This document shows positions 50,200-58,968 of a stretch of DNA of 64,000 nt, piece after piece (within the stretch, counting starts at the first letter, position 1; every line of letters starts with the position of its first letter). The DNA is taken from assembly GCF_019799905.1 (NCBI RefSeq), contig NZ_JABGCI010000015.1:21978-85977 (forward strand). The letters are read 5' to 3'. The notes below the pieces were generated by a model. The model made no database searches. It saw only the letters and a program-made list of their open reading frames with translations, and was not told where the DNA came from. The DNA is from Trujillonella endophytica. Lineage in GTDB: Bacteria; Actinomycetota; Actinomycetes; Mycobacteriales; Geodermatophilaceae. The position numbers were made by a program, and so were the translations under genes.

Positions 50200-51168
50200 C
50201 TACTCCGCCGCGAGATGCCCGAAGTGGCGTCGGTGGTCCCCCGGGGTGGTGTTCAGCCGGCGACGGAACGCGCGGTTCATCGTCTCCGGCGCCCCGAACC
50301 CGCAGGTGCGCGAGATGTGGTCGATGGCGTGGCTGGTCGTCTCGAGGAGCCGGCAGGCTGCCTCCATCCGCAGCCTCTCCACGTGCTCGCTGGGTGTCAC
50401 GTCGACCTCGACCTTGAACACCCGGCTGAACTGCCGCTCGGACAGGTGGACGCGCCGTGCCAACGCGGGCACCGACAGGTCGTCAGTGAGGTGGTCGGGC
50501 AGCCACGCCAGCAGTTCCTGCACCGGCTCGCTCTCCGCTGCCTGAGCGGCCAGCATCGTGGAGAACTGCGCCTGCCCGCCGGACCGCCGCAGGTAGACCA
50601 CCAGGTGCCGCGCGACCGCCGCCGCCGCTCGGGCACCGTGGTCGTCGGCGACCATCGCCAGCGCCAAGTCGATGCCTGCGGTCACGCCCGCGGAGGTCCA
50701 GACGTCGCCGTCGCGCACGTAGATCGCGTCGTCGTCGACCGACACCTGTGGGTACTCGGTCGCCAGCTGCTGCCACTCCGCCCAGTGCGTGGTAGCTCGC
50801 TTGCCGTCGAGCAGTCCGCTGGCGGCCAGGACGAAGGCGCCGGAGCAGACGGAGGTGATCCGCCGGGCGCTGCCAGCCAGCCGCCGGACGTGGCCCAGCA
50901 GTTCCTCGTCCGCGCAGGCCTCGTCCATGTCCCGGCCTCCGGCGACCACGAGCGTGTCCACCGGCCCGGAGACGTCCTGCAGCGGGGTGGTGTCGAACGA
51001 CAGCCCGGAGCTGGCCTGCACCGGACCGCCCGAGGTGCTCACCACTCGGGTGCGGTACTCCGCCCCGGGCACGAGGCGGGTGGCGCTGGAGAACACCTCG
51101 AGCGGACCCGTGACGTCGAGGATCTGCGCAGACGGGAAGGTCACCACCGCGACGTCGAGTCCGGTCAT
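50200..51168 (-). CDS. GlxA-family transcriptional regulator (DJ-1/PfpI + AraC)
   Basis: A 322-residue regulator. The N-terminal 170 residues are a DJ-1/PfpI-like domain (DVAVVTFPSAQILDVTGPLEVFSSATRL, RRITSVCSGAFVLAASGLLDG with the nucleophile-elbow Cys, RATTHWAEW). The C-terminal AraC domain holds two HTHs (LSVPALARRVHLSERQFSRVFKVEVDVTPSEHV and HAIDHISRTCGFGAPETMNRAFRRRLNTTPGDHRRHF). It probably regulates the divergent hydrolase operon at 51252. Confidence 0.9.
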   Translation of the reverse strand: MTGLDVAVVTFPSAQILDVTGPLEVFSSATRLVPGAEYRTRVVSTSGGPVQASSGLSFDTTPLQDVSGPVDTLVVAGGRDMDEACADEELLGHVRRLAGSARRITSVCSGAFVLAASGLLDGKRATTHWAEWQQLATEYPQVSVDDDAIYVRDGDVWTSAGVTAGIDLALAMVADDHGARAAAAVARHLVVYLRRSGGQAQFSTMLAAQAAESEPVQELLAWLPDHLTDDLSVPALARRVHLSERQFSRVFKVEVDVTPSEHVERLRMEAACRLLETTSHAIDHISRTCGFGAPETMNRAFRRRLNTTPGDHRRHFGHLAAE

Positions 51169-51251
51169 CCGGTCACCGTACGGGGCGGGATGGCCGGAAT
51201 CGTCAAGGCCGTGTCCTGGTGCCATCGCAGGAGGCAGCCCACTGTCGGGGT

Positions 51252-52643
51252 GTGCCCGAGACCGCAGCCCCGCCTCTGTCGACCCGACTCGCCCATGGTG
51301 CGCCTCCGAGGAGCACCGCCCGGGCATCGGGACGTCGTCTGGCCTGGCTGGCGGCCTTCTCGGTCGCCGTCGGCCCGCTCGCTGCGGCCGCGCTGGCGCT
51401 CGGCGTCGCGGCCGGCGCGCCCGAGCACGTGATCACCGGGACAGGACTGCTCGGACTCGCGCTGGGGTGGGCCGCGCTGGCGCTCGGATCCGTGGCGTGG
51501 ACTGACCGGCCGCAGCGCTGGGCGACGGTGCCGGCGGCCGGGCTGGGGGCCGCCGGGGCGGCGGTGCTGGTCCTCGCACCCGGCGACCGGGTACTGACCG
51601 CTGCCGGCTGGGTCTGGCCACCCCTCCTCCTGGCGCTCGCGTCCTGGACCACGATTCGTGCCGTTCGGTCGATGCGTTCGCGGGCTTCCTTCGTGCTGCT
51701 CTCCCCCGCCCTGGTCCTGCTGGTCGTCTGCGCCGTCGGCGGGGGGGCGGCGACACTGCGGGCTGCGTTCGCCGGTGACCCGCCGCCCATGCCCGGGCAG
51801 CTGTACGACGTCGGGGACCACCGGCTGCACCTGTCCTGCACCGGCTCGGGCGGCCCCACCGTCGTGCTGCTGGGTGGGATGGGTGAGGCATCCGCCGCCT
51901 GGGGACTCGTGCAGCCTTCGGTCGCCGGGACGACGAGGGTCTGCTCCTACGACCGGGCAGGTCAGGCGTGGAGCGACAGCGCGCCCGGACCGAAGGACGG
52001 CGTGCAGGTGGCCGCCGACCTGCACACGCTGTTGCGCCGAGCGGGCGAGCCCGGCCCGTACGTGCTGGCCGGGCACTCCGTGGGCGGCCCGTACGCGATG
52101 GTCTATGCCGCGCAGTACCCCGACGACGTCGCCGGCCTGGTCCTCCTGGACTCCTCGAGCCCGCACCAGTTCACCGCGCTACCCGACTACCCCGGGGCCT
52201 ACGCGTTCCTGCGGCGGTCCACGGCGCTGCTGCCCACCCTGATGCGCCTCGGTGCCGGCCCGCTCCTGACCTCCGACGTCCCGGCGGACCTCCCCTCCGC
52301 GGACCAGGCGCAGCTGCGTTCATCCGCCTGGGGCACGCGGCAGTTGCGCGCCGAGCGTGATGAGGTGGCGGCCTACCCCGAACTCTTCGAGCAGGCACAG
52401 GCCCTGGAAGACGTCGGCAGCATGCCTCTGGTCGTCGTCACCGCGAGCGCCGGCGACCGGCAGGCGGGCTGGAGGGACGCCCAGGCCGCCCTGGCCGAGC
52501 TCTCCCCCACCAGCAGCCATCGGCTCGTGCCGGCGACGCACACGTCACTGCTGCTGGACGCCGACGACTCAGACCACAGCGTCGCCGCCATCGAGGACGT
52601 AGTCCAGGCGACGCGGACCAGCTCAGCGGTGTCGGAACCGTGA
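51252..52643 (+). CDS. Membrane-anchored alpha/beta hydrolase
   Basis: A 463-residue protein with four N-terminal TM helices (about 30-165; for example LAWLAAFSVAVGPLAAAALALGVA and ASFVLLSPALVLLVVCAVGG) and a hydrolase domain. The oxyanion loop is VVLLGGMGEASAAWG, the nucleophile elbow is VLAGHSVGGPYAM (Ser near residue 275) and the catalytic His is in VPATHTSLLLDA. The domain is predicted outside the cell. The GTG start is one of several possibilities. Coupled to the next gene by a GTGA overlap. Confidence 0.85.
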   Translation: MPETAAPPLSTRLAHGAPPRSTARASGRRLAWLAAFSVAVGPLAAAALALGVAAGAPEHVITGTGLLGLALGWAALALGSVAWTDRPQRWATVPAAGLGAAGAAVLVLAPGDRVLTAAGWVWPPLLLALASWTTIRAVRSMRSRASFVLLSPALVLLVVCAVGGGAATLRAAFAGDPPPMPGQLYDVGDHRLHLSCTGSGGPTVVLLGGMGEASAAWGLVQPSVAGTTRVCSYDRAGQAWSDSAPGPKDGVQVAADLHTLLRRAGEPGPYVLAGHSVGGPYAMVYAAQYPDDVAGLVLLDSSSPHQFTALPDYPGAYAFLRRSTALLPTLMRLGAGPLLTSDVPADLPSADQAQLRSSAWGTRQLRAERDEVAAYPELFEQAQALEDVGSMPLVVVTASAGDRQAGWRDAQAALAELSPTSSHRLVPATHTSLLLDADDSDHSVAAIEDVVQATRTSSAVSEP

Positions 52644-53155
52644 CCGGATCCGCCCGGCCGGCACACGGACCAGGTGCCCAGAGAGCCGCCGTGGTCGCGC
52701 GCCGACATCGGCCGACAGCCGGACCGCGATGGGCAACCATGCCGGCTCGCCTGGTACGTGCCCCAGCGGCGTGGGGCGTGGTGTTCGGAGGCCTGCAGGC
52801 GGCGTCGCCGTTGGGCTTCCCGTGGCTGACCCCCGCCACCGTCTACGCGTTCGGGCTCACGCTCATCGCAGCCGTGTACGTGGGGTTCAGCGTCGCGGAT
52901 GGGCGGTGGACGGTCATCGCCATCGAGACCGGCGTCGCTTCCGTCTTCATCGTCATCGCCGCGGTCGCCGTGACCGGAACGGCCTGGCTGATCGTCGCCG
53001 GACTGGCAGGCCACGGTCTCAAAGACCTCTGGCAGCAGCGAACTGCCTTCGTAGCCAACACTCGGTGGTGGCCGTTGTTCTGCGCCGTCGTCGATCTCGT
53101 CGCTGCGGCTGCCATCGCGCTGATGACGATGACCCACCGCGGCTTCCCGCTCTGA
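52640..53155 (+). CDS. Small polytopic membrane protein, unknown
   Basis: A 171-residue protein with about 45 basic, Pro-rich N-terminal residues and four hydrophobic segments (VVFGGLQAASPLGFPWLTPATVYAFGLT, TGVASVFIVIAAVAVTGTAWLIVAGLAGHG, WPLFCAVVDLVAAAAIALM). GLAGHGLKDLWQQRTAFVANTRWWP is a conserved-looking loop. The GTG overlaps the hydrolase stop, but an internal ATG (MPARLVRAPAAWG, 52739) may be the true start. Function unknown. Confidence 0.65.
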   Translation: MTGSARPAHGPGAQRAAVVARRHRPTAGPRWATMPARLVRAPAAWGVVFGGLQAASPLGFPWLTPATVYAFGLTLIAAVYVGFSVADGRWTVIAIETGVASVFIVIAAVAVTGTAWLIVAGLAGHGLKDLWQQRTAFVANTRWWPLFCAVVDLVAAAAIALMTMTHRGFPL

Positions 53156-53298
53156 ATAGGGGGGACCTGATGAGCACGCGCTGCGTCCGGCCGGCGGGCC
53201 ACCGCGGCGCCACCTTCGCGGCCAGAGCGGAAAGCTGGGGGTCGGCCGGCCGTGAACCGCTTCGTCGCGCCGTCGAGGCATCCCCTAGCGTCCCCGGC

Positions 53299-53454
53299 AT
53301 GCGTGCTGTGCAGATCACCGAGTTCGGTGGACCCGAGGTCATGAACGTCGTCGACCTGCCCGACCCTGTCCCCGCGGACGGCGAGCAGCTGTTCGACGTC
53401 TCCGCCGCGGGCATCAACTACGCCGACACCCATCACCGCCTGTCTCGCAACTGA
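53299..53454 (+). pseudogene. 51-codon fragment of a quinone oxidoreductase 5' end (copy A)
   Basis: Encodes MRAVQITEFGGPEV through GINYADTHHRLSRN and stops. The first 45 residues match the intact enzyme at 56996 almost exactly. A second fragment at 55803 has the same length and the same stop position with a different sequence (24 of 156 bases differ by hand count; 14 of the 21 changed codons are silent). The -10 box TAGCGT lies 7 bases before the ATG, as in the intact gene, so the fragment may still be transcribed as a leaderless mRNA. Confidence 0.7.
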
Positions 53455-53859
53455 CCTGGACCACGATGCCGCCCGCGCGTCCGCCATGGCCCGCTGTTCC
53501 CAGCACCAGGGCCCGGCACGGGGCAGGTGCGCATCCGCGTCGCTGCGACGACGTGCAGGTCGGCGATGCGGTCATCGGCTCCCTCGCGATCATCGGCCTG
53601 ATCGCGTCCCGCAGGCTCGTCGACCAGGCAGGTGACGGCCCGCGGGCGGGCGTCCGGCGGGAGCCACGCCTGCAGCAAGTCGGTGTCGTGACGGTTCCGC
53701 GCAGCTGGTCCGCGTTCTCGCCTTCCTGCACCCGGAGAACGGGCCGGCCAGTGGGTCGGCGCTCATCCGAGCGACCTCGGGCAGACCGTCACACGCACAC
53801 GCCAGGTAGATCCCGTGGGACGAGCCTCGACGAGGTGCGGGGCAGGGCAAGCTGAACTG
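53455..53859 (+). other. Gene-poor spacer with a possible MDR relic
   Basis: No intact gene. Short phrases resembling the medium-chain dehydrogenase N-domain occur in shifted frames: TGQVRIRVAATT (about 53523) and DVQVGDAVIGSLAII (about 53552). These look like further degraded quinone-oxidoreductase sequence, but not the same region as the 51-codon fragment. No insertion sequence ends were recognised. Confidence 0.3.
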
Positions 53860-55596
53860 GTGCACCACATCGGGATCGACCTCGCCTGGGGGCTCAAGCA
53901 ACCCACCGGCCTCGCCGTGCTGGACGACGCCGGCCGGCTGGTGCACGTCAGCGCGGTGCGCACCGACGAGCAGATAGAGACCGCATTGGCCCCGTTCACC
54001 GCCGGCCCGTGCATCGTGGCGATCGACGCCCCGCTGGTGGTCACCAACGCCACCGGGAACCGGGCCGCTGAGCGGGCGCTCAACGTCGACTTCGCGAGGT
54101 TCCAGGCCGGGGCGCACCCGACGAACACCGGCAAACCCGAGTTCACCGATGGTGACACCCGCGGAGGGCGGATCGGCCGGCGCCTGGGGCTGGACCTCGA
54201 CCCCCGCTCGGGCCGCGACCGCCGGGCGATCGAGGTCTACCCGCACGCGGCGACGGTGGCGCTGTTCCGGCTGGGCCGCACGCTGAAGTACAAGAACAAG
54301 CCGGGCCGGATGCTCGAGCAGATGCGCGCGGAGCTACTACTGCTCATCGACCTGCTGGGCGCGGTGGTCGAGCTCGAGCTCGGTGCACCGTTCGCCGCGC
54401 TGCGCCAGCAGGTGCAGGCCGCCACCCGCAAGAGCGAGCTGCGGGTGGCGGAGGACCAGGTCGACGCCGTGGTGTGCGCCTACGTGGGATGGATCGCCGT
54501 TCGGCGCCCGGACGAGGTGACCACCTACGGCGACGCGGCCGGCGGCGCCATCGTGACCCCGACCCTGCCGCCGGACCTCCAGCCCGGCCCCCGGGTCGCC
54601 GCACCCCCGCCCGACCGGGTGCAGCAGGCCATCCAGGCGTACGCCGACGGCCGGCCCGAGACCCTGGTCGCCGGGGCGCAGGCGCTCGCGCTCGTCACCG
54701 GACTGCTCGACGACGCTGGGATCAACTACCTGTCGGTGACCGGGCGGACCAAGACCATCGCCTCGTTCGCGGAGAAGGCGGCTCGCGCGGTCGACGGCGT
54801 GCCTGTCTATCCAGACCCGGCGCGGGAGATCACCGACCAGATCGGCGTGCGGGTGATCACCTACGTGCAGAGTGACGTGGAGGCGGTCGCCGAGCTGCTC
54901 GCCGCGCAGGTGCGGGTGATCGACGACCGCGACATGGGGCGGCGGACCGCGCAGCAGGGCCGGTTCGGTTACTCCAGCCGGCACCTGCTGATCGGCGTGG
55001 ACCCGGGTCGGGCGGCCGAGCTGCCGGAGTTGGCCGGACGCGTGGTGCAGGTGCAGGTGCGCACGGTGCTGCAGCACGCATGGGCTGAGTTCGAGCACGA
55101 CATCCGCTACAAGGGCACGGTGCCGGGCGAGCACGCCTCCGAGTTCGACCGCCGGTTCACCCTGGCCGCCGGGTTGTTGGAGCTGGCCGATCAGGAGTTC
55201 ACCGCGATCCGCGAGCGCCTTCGGGCACCAGCTCCCGGCGACGAGGCGGACGACACCGACCCCGACGACCCTCGGATCGCGCCCCGGGAACTGGCTGCGT
55301 TCCTGGCCGGGCAGTACGCCGACGCCGGCTGGTCGCGCCCGGATCACTACACCTGGATCTCCGGCCTGCTGCTCGAACTGGGCGTGACCAGCCTGGTGGA
55401 GCTGGGCGAGGTGCTGCGCGGCGCCGACGACAGCGGCATCACCGCCCGGATGGACTACCGCTACCCCCCGGGTGCCGTGCGCCGGCTGGACGACACGCTG
55501 CTGGCCAGCTTCGGGCAGCGGTACGTGGACCTGCACGGCAACGCCGACCGGCGGACCGCGCTGACCACCCGGCTGCAGCGGCTCGCCGGCAGCTGA
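53860..55596 (+). CDS. relZ: RelZ-like bifunctional alarmone synthetase: DUF429 (RNase HII-like) + RelA/SpoT
   Basis: A 578-residue two-domain protein. Residues 1-225 are DUF429 (HHIGIDLAWGLKQPTGLAVLDD, IVAIDAPLVVTNATGNRAAERALN, DRRAIEVYPHAATVALF, EDQVDAVVCAYVGW), an RNase-H-like fold. Residues about 250-430 are a RelA/SpoT synthetase: TGRTKTIASFAEKA, ITDQIGVRVITYVQSDV, RFGYSSRHLLIGV (Y-x-S-x-H) and VQVQVRTVLQHAWAEFEHDIRYK. No hydrolase HD domain. This architecture is that of RelZ/MS_RHII-RSD of Mycobacterium smegmatis (MSMEG_5849), which makes pGpp/ppGpp and degrades R-loops (established). All synthetase motifs are intact here. Confidence 0.9.
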   Translation: MHHIGIDLAWGLKQPTGLAVLDDAGRLVHVSAVRTDEQIETALAPFTAGPCIVAIDAPLVVTNATGNRAAERALNVDFARFQAGAHPTNTGKPEFTDGDTRGGRIGRRLGLDLDPRSGRDRRAIEVYPHAATVALFRLGRTLKYKNKPGRMLEQMRAELLLLIDLLGAVVELELGAPFAALRQQVQAATRKSELRVAEDQVDAVVCAYVGWIAVRRPDEVTTYGDAAGGAIVTPTLPPDLQPGPRVAAPPPDRVQQAIQAYADGRPETLVAGAQALALVTGLLDDAGINYLSVTGRTKTIASFAEKAARAVDGVPVYPDPAREITDQIGVRVITYVQSDVEAVAELLAAQVRVIDDRDMGRRTAQQGRFGYSSRHLLIGVDPGRAAELPELAGRVVQVQVRTVLQHAWAEFEHDIRYKGTVPGEHASEFDRRFTLAAGLLELADQEFTAIRERLRAPAPGDEADDTDPDDPRIAPRELAAFLAGQYADAGWSRPDHYTWISGLLLELGVTSLVELGEVLRGADDSGITARMDYRYPPGAVRRLDDTLLASFGQRYVDLHGNADRRTALTTRLQRLAGS

Positions 55597-55802
55597 CCCG
55601 CGGCCTGGCAGCCGCCTGCGCGAGCGATGGGGAGCCCGCCACCACCGGTGGGGCTACAGGCGCCCCCTGTCCGCCCGCTGTGTCGAGCCGGCCGACGACC
55701 ACGTCCGGCGGCTCACCACCACGTCGCGGCCGCAGCGCCCGGCAACCGCGCGGGGCTGGCCGGAACGACGTTCGGGCGTGAGCAGGTCATAGCCTCACCC
55801 CC

Positions 55803-55958
55803 ATGCGCGCAGTCCAGATCACCGAGTTCGGTGGCCCCGAGGTCCTCAACGTCGTCGACCTGCCCGACCCGACCCCGGGGGACGGTGAGCAGCTGTTCGA
55901 AGTCTCCACCGCGGGCATCAACTATGCGGATACACACCACCGGCAGTCGTCGAACTGA
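55803..55958 (+). pseudogene. 51-codon fragment of a quinone oxidoreductase 5' end (copy B)
   Basis: Encodes MRAVQITEFGGPEV through GINYADTHHRQSSN and stops at the same codon as copy A. It matches the intact gene at 56996 through NYADTH. The -10 box TAGCCT lies 7 bases before the ATG. The shared end HHR-x-S-x-N-stop in A and B is absent from the intact gene, which reads HQAENSYLAPQ there, so A and B derive from a common truncated or alternative ancestor. Confidence 0.7.
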
Positions 55959-56135
55959 CATGAGCAAGGGCGGCCACGCTCAATCGTCGTTTCTCAGCGA
56001 CTTCCGGCCGCCGCCGATTGCACTATCGGCGACCGCTGGCAGCGGCACGCCTCCAGGCCTGGCCGGATGTCGACGTCGGGTGGGCCTCGGCTCGTGTCGC
56101 CCTGGGCCGAGCGGCTGCACGTCTGCTGTTCGTCG

Positions 56136-56528
56136 TCACCCTGCATGGCGTTCGGCCAGCACACTCCTCGGACCGGACGCGCTCGAAGTCCGTGATCGTG
56201 GGCCCCAGCCCAGATCGTCGACGGCGTCGCCGACCGCCCGGCAAGCGGCCCGATGCGGCTGGCGAGCGACCGCCGGTCCGGTGTCCGCGGTCCCCCGACC
56301 GCGAGCACAGCAGTTCCGCGCCGCGTACCGGGGGAACGAGCCGTGCGGACAGCGGCCCGGATCTGGTAGGTGGACGCGGCGGGGGTGCGCCGGGTCGCGC
56401 CGCCAGCCCGCCGGCAGGTCCTCGTCGATCTCGAGCGGCACAGGGATGGGTGGCGTGTGCTGCCGCCCGGCGTCGTAGAGGACGAAACGGGCGCCTTCCC
56501 GGGGCCGATGCAGCGTCGGCATCGTCAT
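56136..56528 (-). CDS. Unrecognised ORF between quinone-oxidoreductase copies
   Basis: A 130-codon frame. Its first 60 residues look protein-like (MPTLHRPREGARFVLYDAGR, then PVPLEIDEDLPAGWRRDP), the rest is Arg/Cys-rich and less convincing. It may be the 5' part of an old gene whose 3' half has decayed, or an out-of-frame run. No family is recognised. Confidence 0.3.
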   Translation of the reverse strand: MTMPTLHRPREGARFVLYDAGRQHTPPIPVPLEIDEDLPAGWRRDPAHPRRVHLPDPGRCPHGSFPRYAARNCCARGRGTADTGPAVARQPHRAACRAVGDAVDDLGWGPRSRTSSASGPRSVLAERHAG

Positions 56529-56982
56529 GACACACCCCCGGCGGGATCCGACACCTGGGGCGCGCGCCCATGGAGGGAGCAACCGTGGAGCAGTGGCCGC
56601 GTCGGTGGCATGCTTCGAACATACGTTCGACGTACGACGGTTGCCACCCGCATGTGGCGCGCGAATCACACGTCGTGCGGCCGTACCGCATCCGTCGTCC
56701 GTGCGCGGAATGCGTCAACGATGACGGCGATCACTGCCGAGTGGCGGGCACCCATCCGTGTCGCGTTCGGCGTCAGCGCCGGACTCCCGCTCTGCATGCC
56801 GAGAAGCGGCACAGGAGAGGAGGCGGTCGGTACCAGCGGAGTGCACGGCGTGACGGTATGGCCGCCCTCGATCGACGAGTGGCTGCAGTGCGCTCGCCGT
56901 GGGAAGGACCCCTGGCCCAAGCGCCTCCGCAGAGGATCGGGGGCGGCGCTCGGCCGCGTACCGCTGCGCCGGCGTCGTCCCC

Positions 56983-56995
56983 TAGCGTCCTCTCC
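56983..56995 (+). promoter_or_regulatory. Leaderless promoter of the quinone oxidoreductase gene
   Basis: TAGCGT followed by exactly 7 bases and the ATG. The same spacing holds at copy A (TAGCGT, 53286) and copy B (TAGCCT, 55790). No ribosome site is present at any of the three, so transcription should start at or next to the A of the ATG. Confidence 0.6.
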
Positions 56996-57967
56996 ATGCG
57001 CGCAGTTCAGATCACCGAGTTCGGTGGCCCCGAGGTCCTCGACGTCGTCGACCTCCCGGACCCCGTCCCCGGGGATGGCGAGCAGCTGTTCGAGGTGTCC
57101 ACCGCGGGCATCAACTACGCCGACACCCATCAGGCCGAGAACTCCTATCTGGCCCCGCAGACGCTGCCGCTGATCCCGGGTGCGGAGTTCGTCGGCACGC
57201 CTGCCGGGGGCGGTCCGCGGGTGGTCGGCCTGCTCGACGGCGGCGGGTACGCCGAGAAGGTGGCCGCGCACCCGCGGCTGACGTGGCCGGTGCCCGACGG
57301 CGTCACCGACGAGCAGGCGCTGTCGGTCGTCCTCCAGGGGGCGACCGCGTGGCACCTGCTGCGCACCAGCGCGCACCTGGCCGCCGGCGAGACCGTCGTC
57401 GTGATCGCCGGCGCCGGCGGCGTCGGCTCCCTCGCCGTCCAGCTGGCCCGCCGCTGGGGCGCCGGCCGCGTCATCGCCACCGCCTCCAGCGCCGAGAAGC
57501 GCGCGCTGACCGAGGAGCTCGGCGCCGACGCCTCGGTCGACCCCGCCCTGGCCGACGACGACCCCAAGGCGTTCACCGCCGCGCTGCGGGAGGCCAACGG
57601 CGGCAGGCCGGTCGACATCGTCCTCGAGATGACCGGCGGCAACGTCTTCTCCGGCTCGCTCTCGGCGCTCGCCCCGTTCGGCCGGCTGGTCACCTACGGC
57701 ATGGCGGCCCGCGAGGAGACGAAGTCGGTGCCGCCCGGGATGCTCCTCCAGAAGAGCCGGGCCGTCATCGGCTTCTGGCTGGCCCACTGCATGGCGCGGC
57801 CGCAGATGATGGACGACGCCATGACCGAGCTCCTGCAGCTCGTCGACGACGGCGCGCTGCGCCCCGTCATCGGCGGCCGGTATCCGCTGTCCGCCGTCCG
57901 CGAGGCCCACCAGGACATCCGCTCCCGGCGCACCACCGGCAAGCTCGTCCTCGACCCCTCCCGATGA
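56996..57967 (+). CDS. NADPH:quinone oxidoreductase (zinc-free MDR family)
   Basis: A 323-residue QOR-type reductase. N-domain: MRAVQITEFGGPEVLDVVDLPDP, GINYADTHQAENSYL; cofactor-binding GETVVVIAGAGGVGSLAVQLARRWG; then ANGGRPVDIVLEMTGGNVF and GRLVTYGMAA. The zinc-ligand cysteines of alcohol dehydrogenases are absent. Full family length, so this is the functional copy among the repeated 5' ends. It would reduce quinones or enones with NADPH. Confidence 0.92.
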   Translation: MRAVQITEFGGPEVLDVVDLPDPVPGDGEQLFEVSTAGINYADTHQAENSYLAPQTLPLIPGAEFVGTPAGGGPRVVGLLDGGGYAEKVAAHPRLTWPVPDGVTDEQALSVVLQGATAWHLLRTSAHLAAGETVVVIAGAGGVGSLAVQLARRWGAGRVIATASSAEKRALTEELGADASVDPALADDDPKAFTAALREANGGRPVDIVLEMTGGNVFSGSLSALAPFGRLVTYGMAAREETKSVPPGMLLQKSRAVIGFWLAHCMARPQMMDDAMTELLQLVDDGALRPVIGGRYPLSAVREAHQDIRSRRTTGKLVLDPSR

Positions 57968-57973
57968 GTGCCC

Positions 57974-58012
57974 GGAGGGGATCCGTGGGCGTGACGCCCA
58001 CGGATCCCCTCC
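57974..58012. terminator. 18-bp perfect hairpin between convergent genes
   Basis: The arm GGAGGGGATCCGTGGGCG pairs completely with its complement over the loop TGA. It lies 6 bases after the quinone oxidoreductase stop and 2 bases from the end of the convergent VWA gene. Very likely a bidirectional terminator. Confidence 0.75.
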
Positions 58013-58014
58013 GC

Positions 58015-58968
58015 TCAGAGGAGGCGGCTGGTGAAGAGCAGGCTCATCGCGGCGCCGAGCAGCGCCAGCAGCACGCCGCCGCGGACGAACCAGTAGCTGA
58101 CGTCCTGGGGCTCGGTCGTGTAGCCGATCTGGCTGCCGAGGTCGGAGTAGACCTCCTCCAGCTCCTCGGCACTGGCCGCCTCGCTGTAGCTGCCGCCGGT
58201 CTCCTCGGCGATCTCCTCCAGCGCCGCCCGGTCGACCGGCACCGGCACGGACTGGCCCTCGATCTCGACCGTGCCGTAGTCGGTGCCGAAGGCGATGGTC
58301 GACACGGGGATCTCGGCGTCGATGGCCGAGTCGACCGCCTGGGTGGTCGGGCGGCCCTGCGTGTTCGTGCCGTCGGACAGCAGGACGATCCTCGCCGGGA
58401 CGGCCTCCTCGGTCTCCCCCAGCGCCGTCTGGAAGTTCGCGATGGCCGTCAGCGAGGTGAACACCGCCTCGCCGATCGCCGTCGCCTCCGCCAGGTCCAG
58501 GTTGTCGATCGCCGCGCGTACCTGGCCGCGGTCGGTCGTCGGCGTCACGAGCGTCGTCGCGGTGCCGGAGAAGGCGACGAGGCCGAGGTTGATCTGCTCG
58601 GGCAGGACGTCGACGAACTCCTTCGCCGCCACCTGCATCGCCTCGAACCGGGTGGGCTCGATGTCGGTGGCCTCCATCGACATCGAGACGTCGACGGCCA
58701 TCATCACGGTCGCCCGCTCCCGCGGCACCCGCACCTCGGTGCTCGGCTTGGCCAGGGAGACGACCAGCACCCCGAGCGCCAGGGCCACCAGCCCGAAGGC
58801 GAGGTGCCGCTTCCAGCCGGGCCGCTTGGGGACCAGCGTGCCGAGCAGCGCCACGTTCGTGAAGCGCGCGGCGTACTTCTTCCGCCGCAGCTGCAGGACG
58901 ACGTACAGCGCCACCAGCGCGGCCACCGCCAGCAGTCCGAGCAGCCAGCCCGGAGCCTGGAACGTCAT
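58015..58968 (-). CDS. VWA-domain membrane protein (BatA-like)
   Basis: A 317-residue protein with two N-terminal TM helices (WLLGLLAVAALVALYVVLQL, HLAFGLVALALGVLVVSLA), a von Willebrand A domain with MIDAS DVSMSMEATD and LLSDGTNTQG, and a C-terminal TM helix (WFVRGGVLLALLGAAMSLLF). This is the BatA/Aerotolerance type that works with MoxR and DUF58 proteins. GGAGGGG precedes the ATG, which overlaps the DUF58 stop by 4 bases. Confidence 0.92.
   Translation of the reverse strand: MTFQAPGWLLGLLAVAALVALYVVLQLRRKKYAARFTNVALLGTLVPKRPGWKRHLAFGLVALALGVLVVSLAKPSTEVRVPRERATVMMAVDVSMSMEATDIEPTRFEAMQVAAKEFVDVLPEQINLGLVAFSGTATTLVTPTTDRGQVRAAIDNLDLAEATAIGEAVFTSLTAIANFQTALGETEEAVPARIVLLSDGTNTQGRPTTQAVDSAIDAEIPVSTIAFGTDYGTVEIEGQSVPVPVDRAALEEIAEETGGSYSEAASAEELEEVYSDLGSQIGYTTEPQDVSYWFVRGGVLLALLGAAMSLLFTSRLL

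Larger units (their letters stand above)
55959..56995. other. 1-kb region of decayed or non-coding DNA
   Basis: Codon bias is weak on both strands and base composition less GC-rich than the core genes. One minus-strand ORF (56136-56528) is listed separately. No transposase, integrase or terminal repeats were found. The last 60 bases are homologous to the upstream region of copy A (CCCCTAGCGTCC before the ATG). Confidence 0.45.

Noticed and set aside
53155..56996. An insertion sequence or integrase explaining the repeated gene heads
   Set aside because: No transposase or recombinase motif and no terminal inverted repeats were found, so the mechanism is left open.
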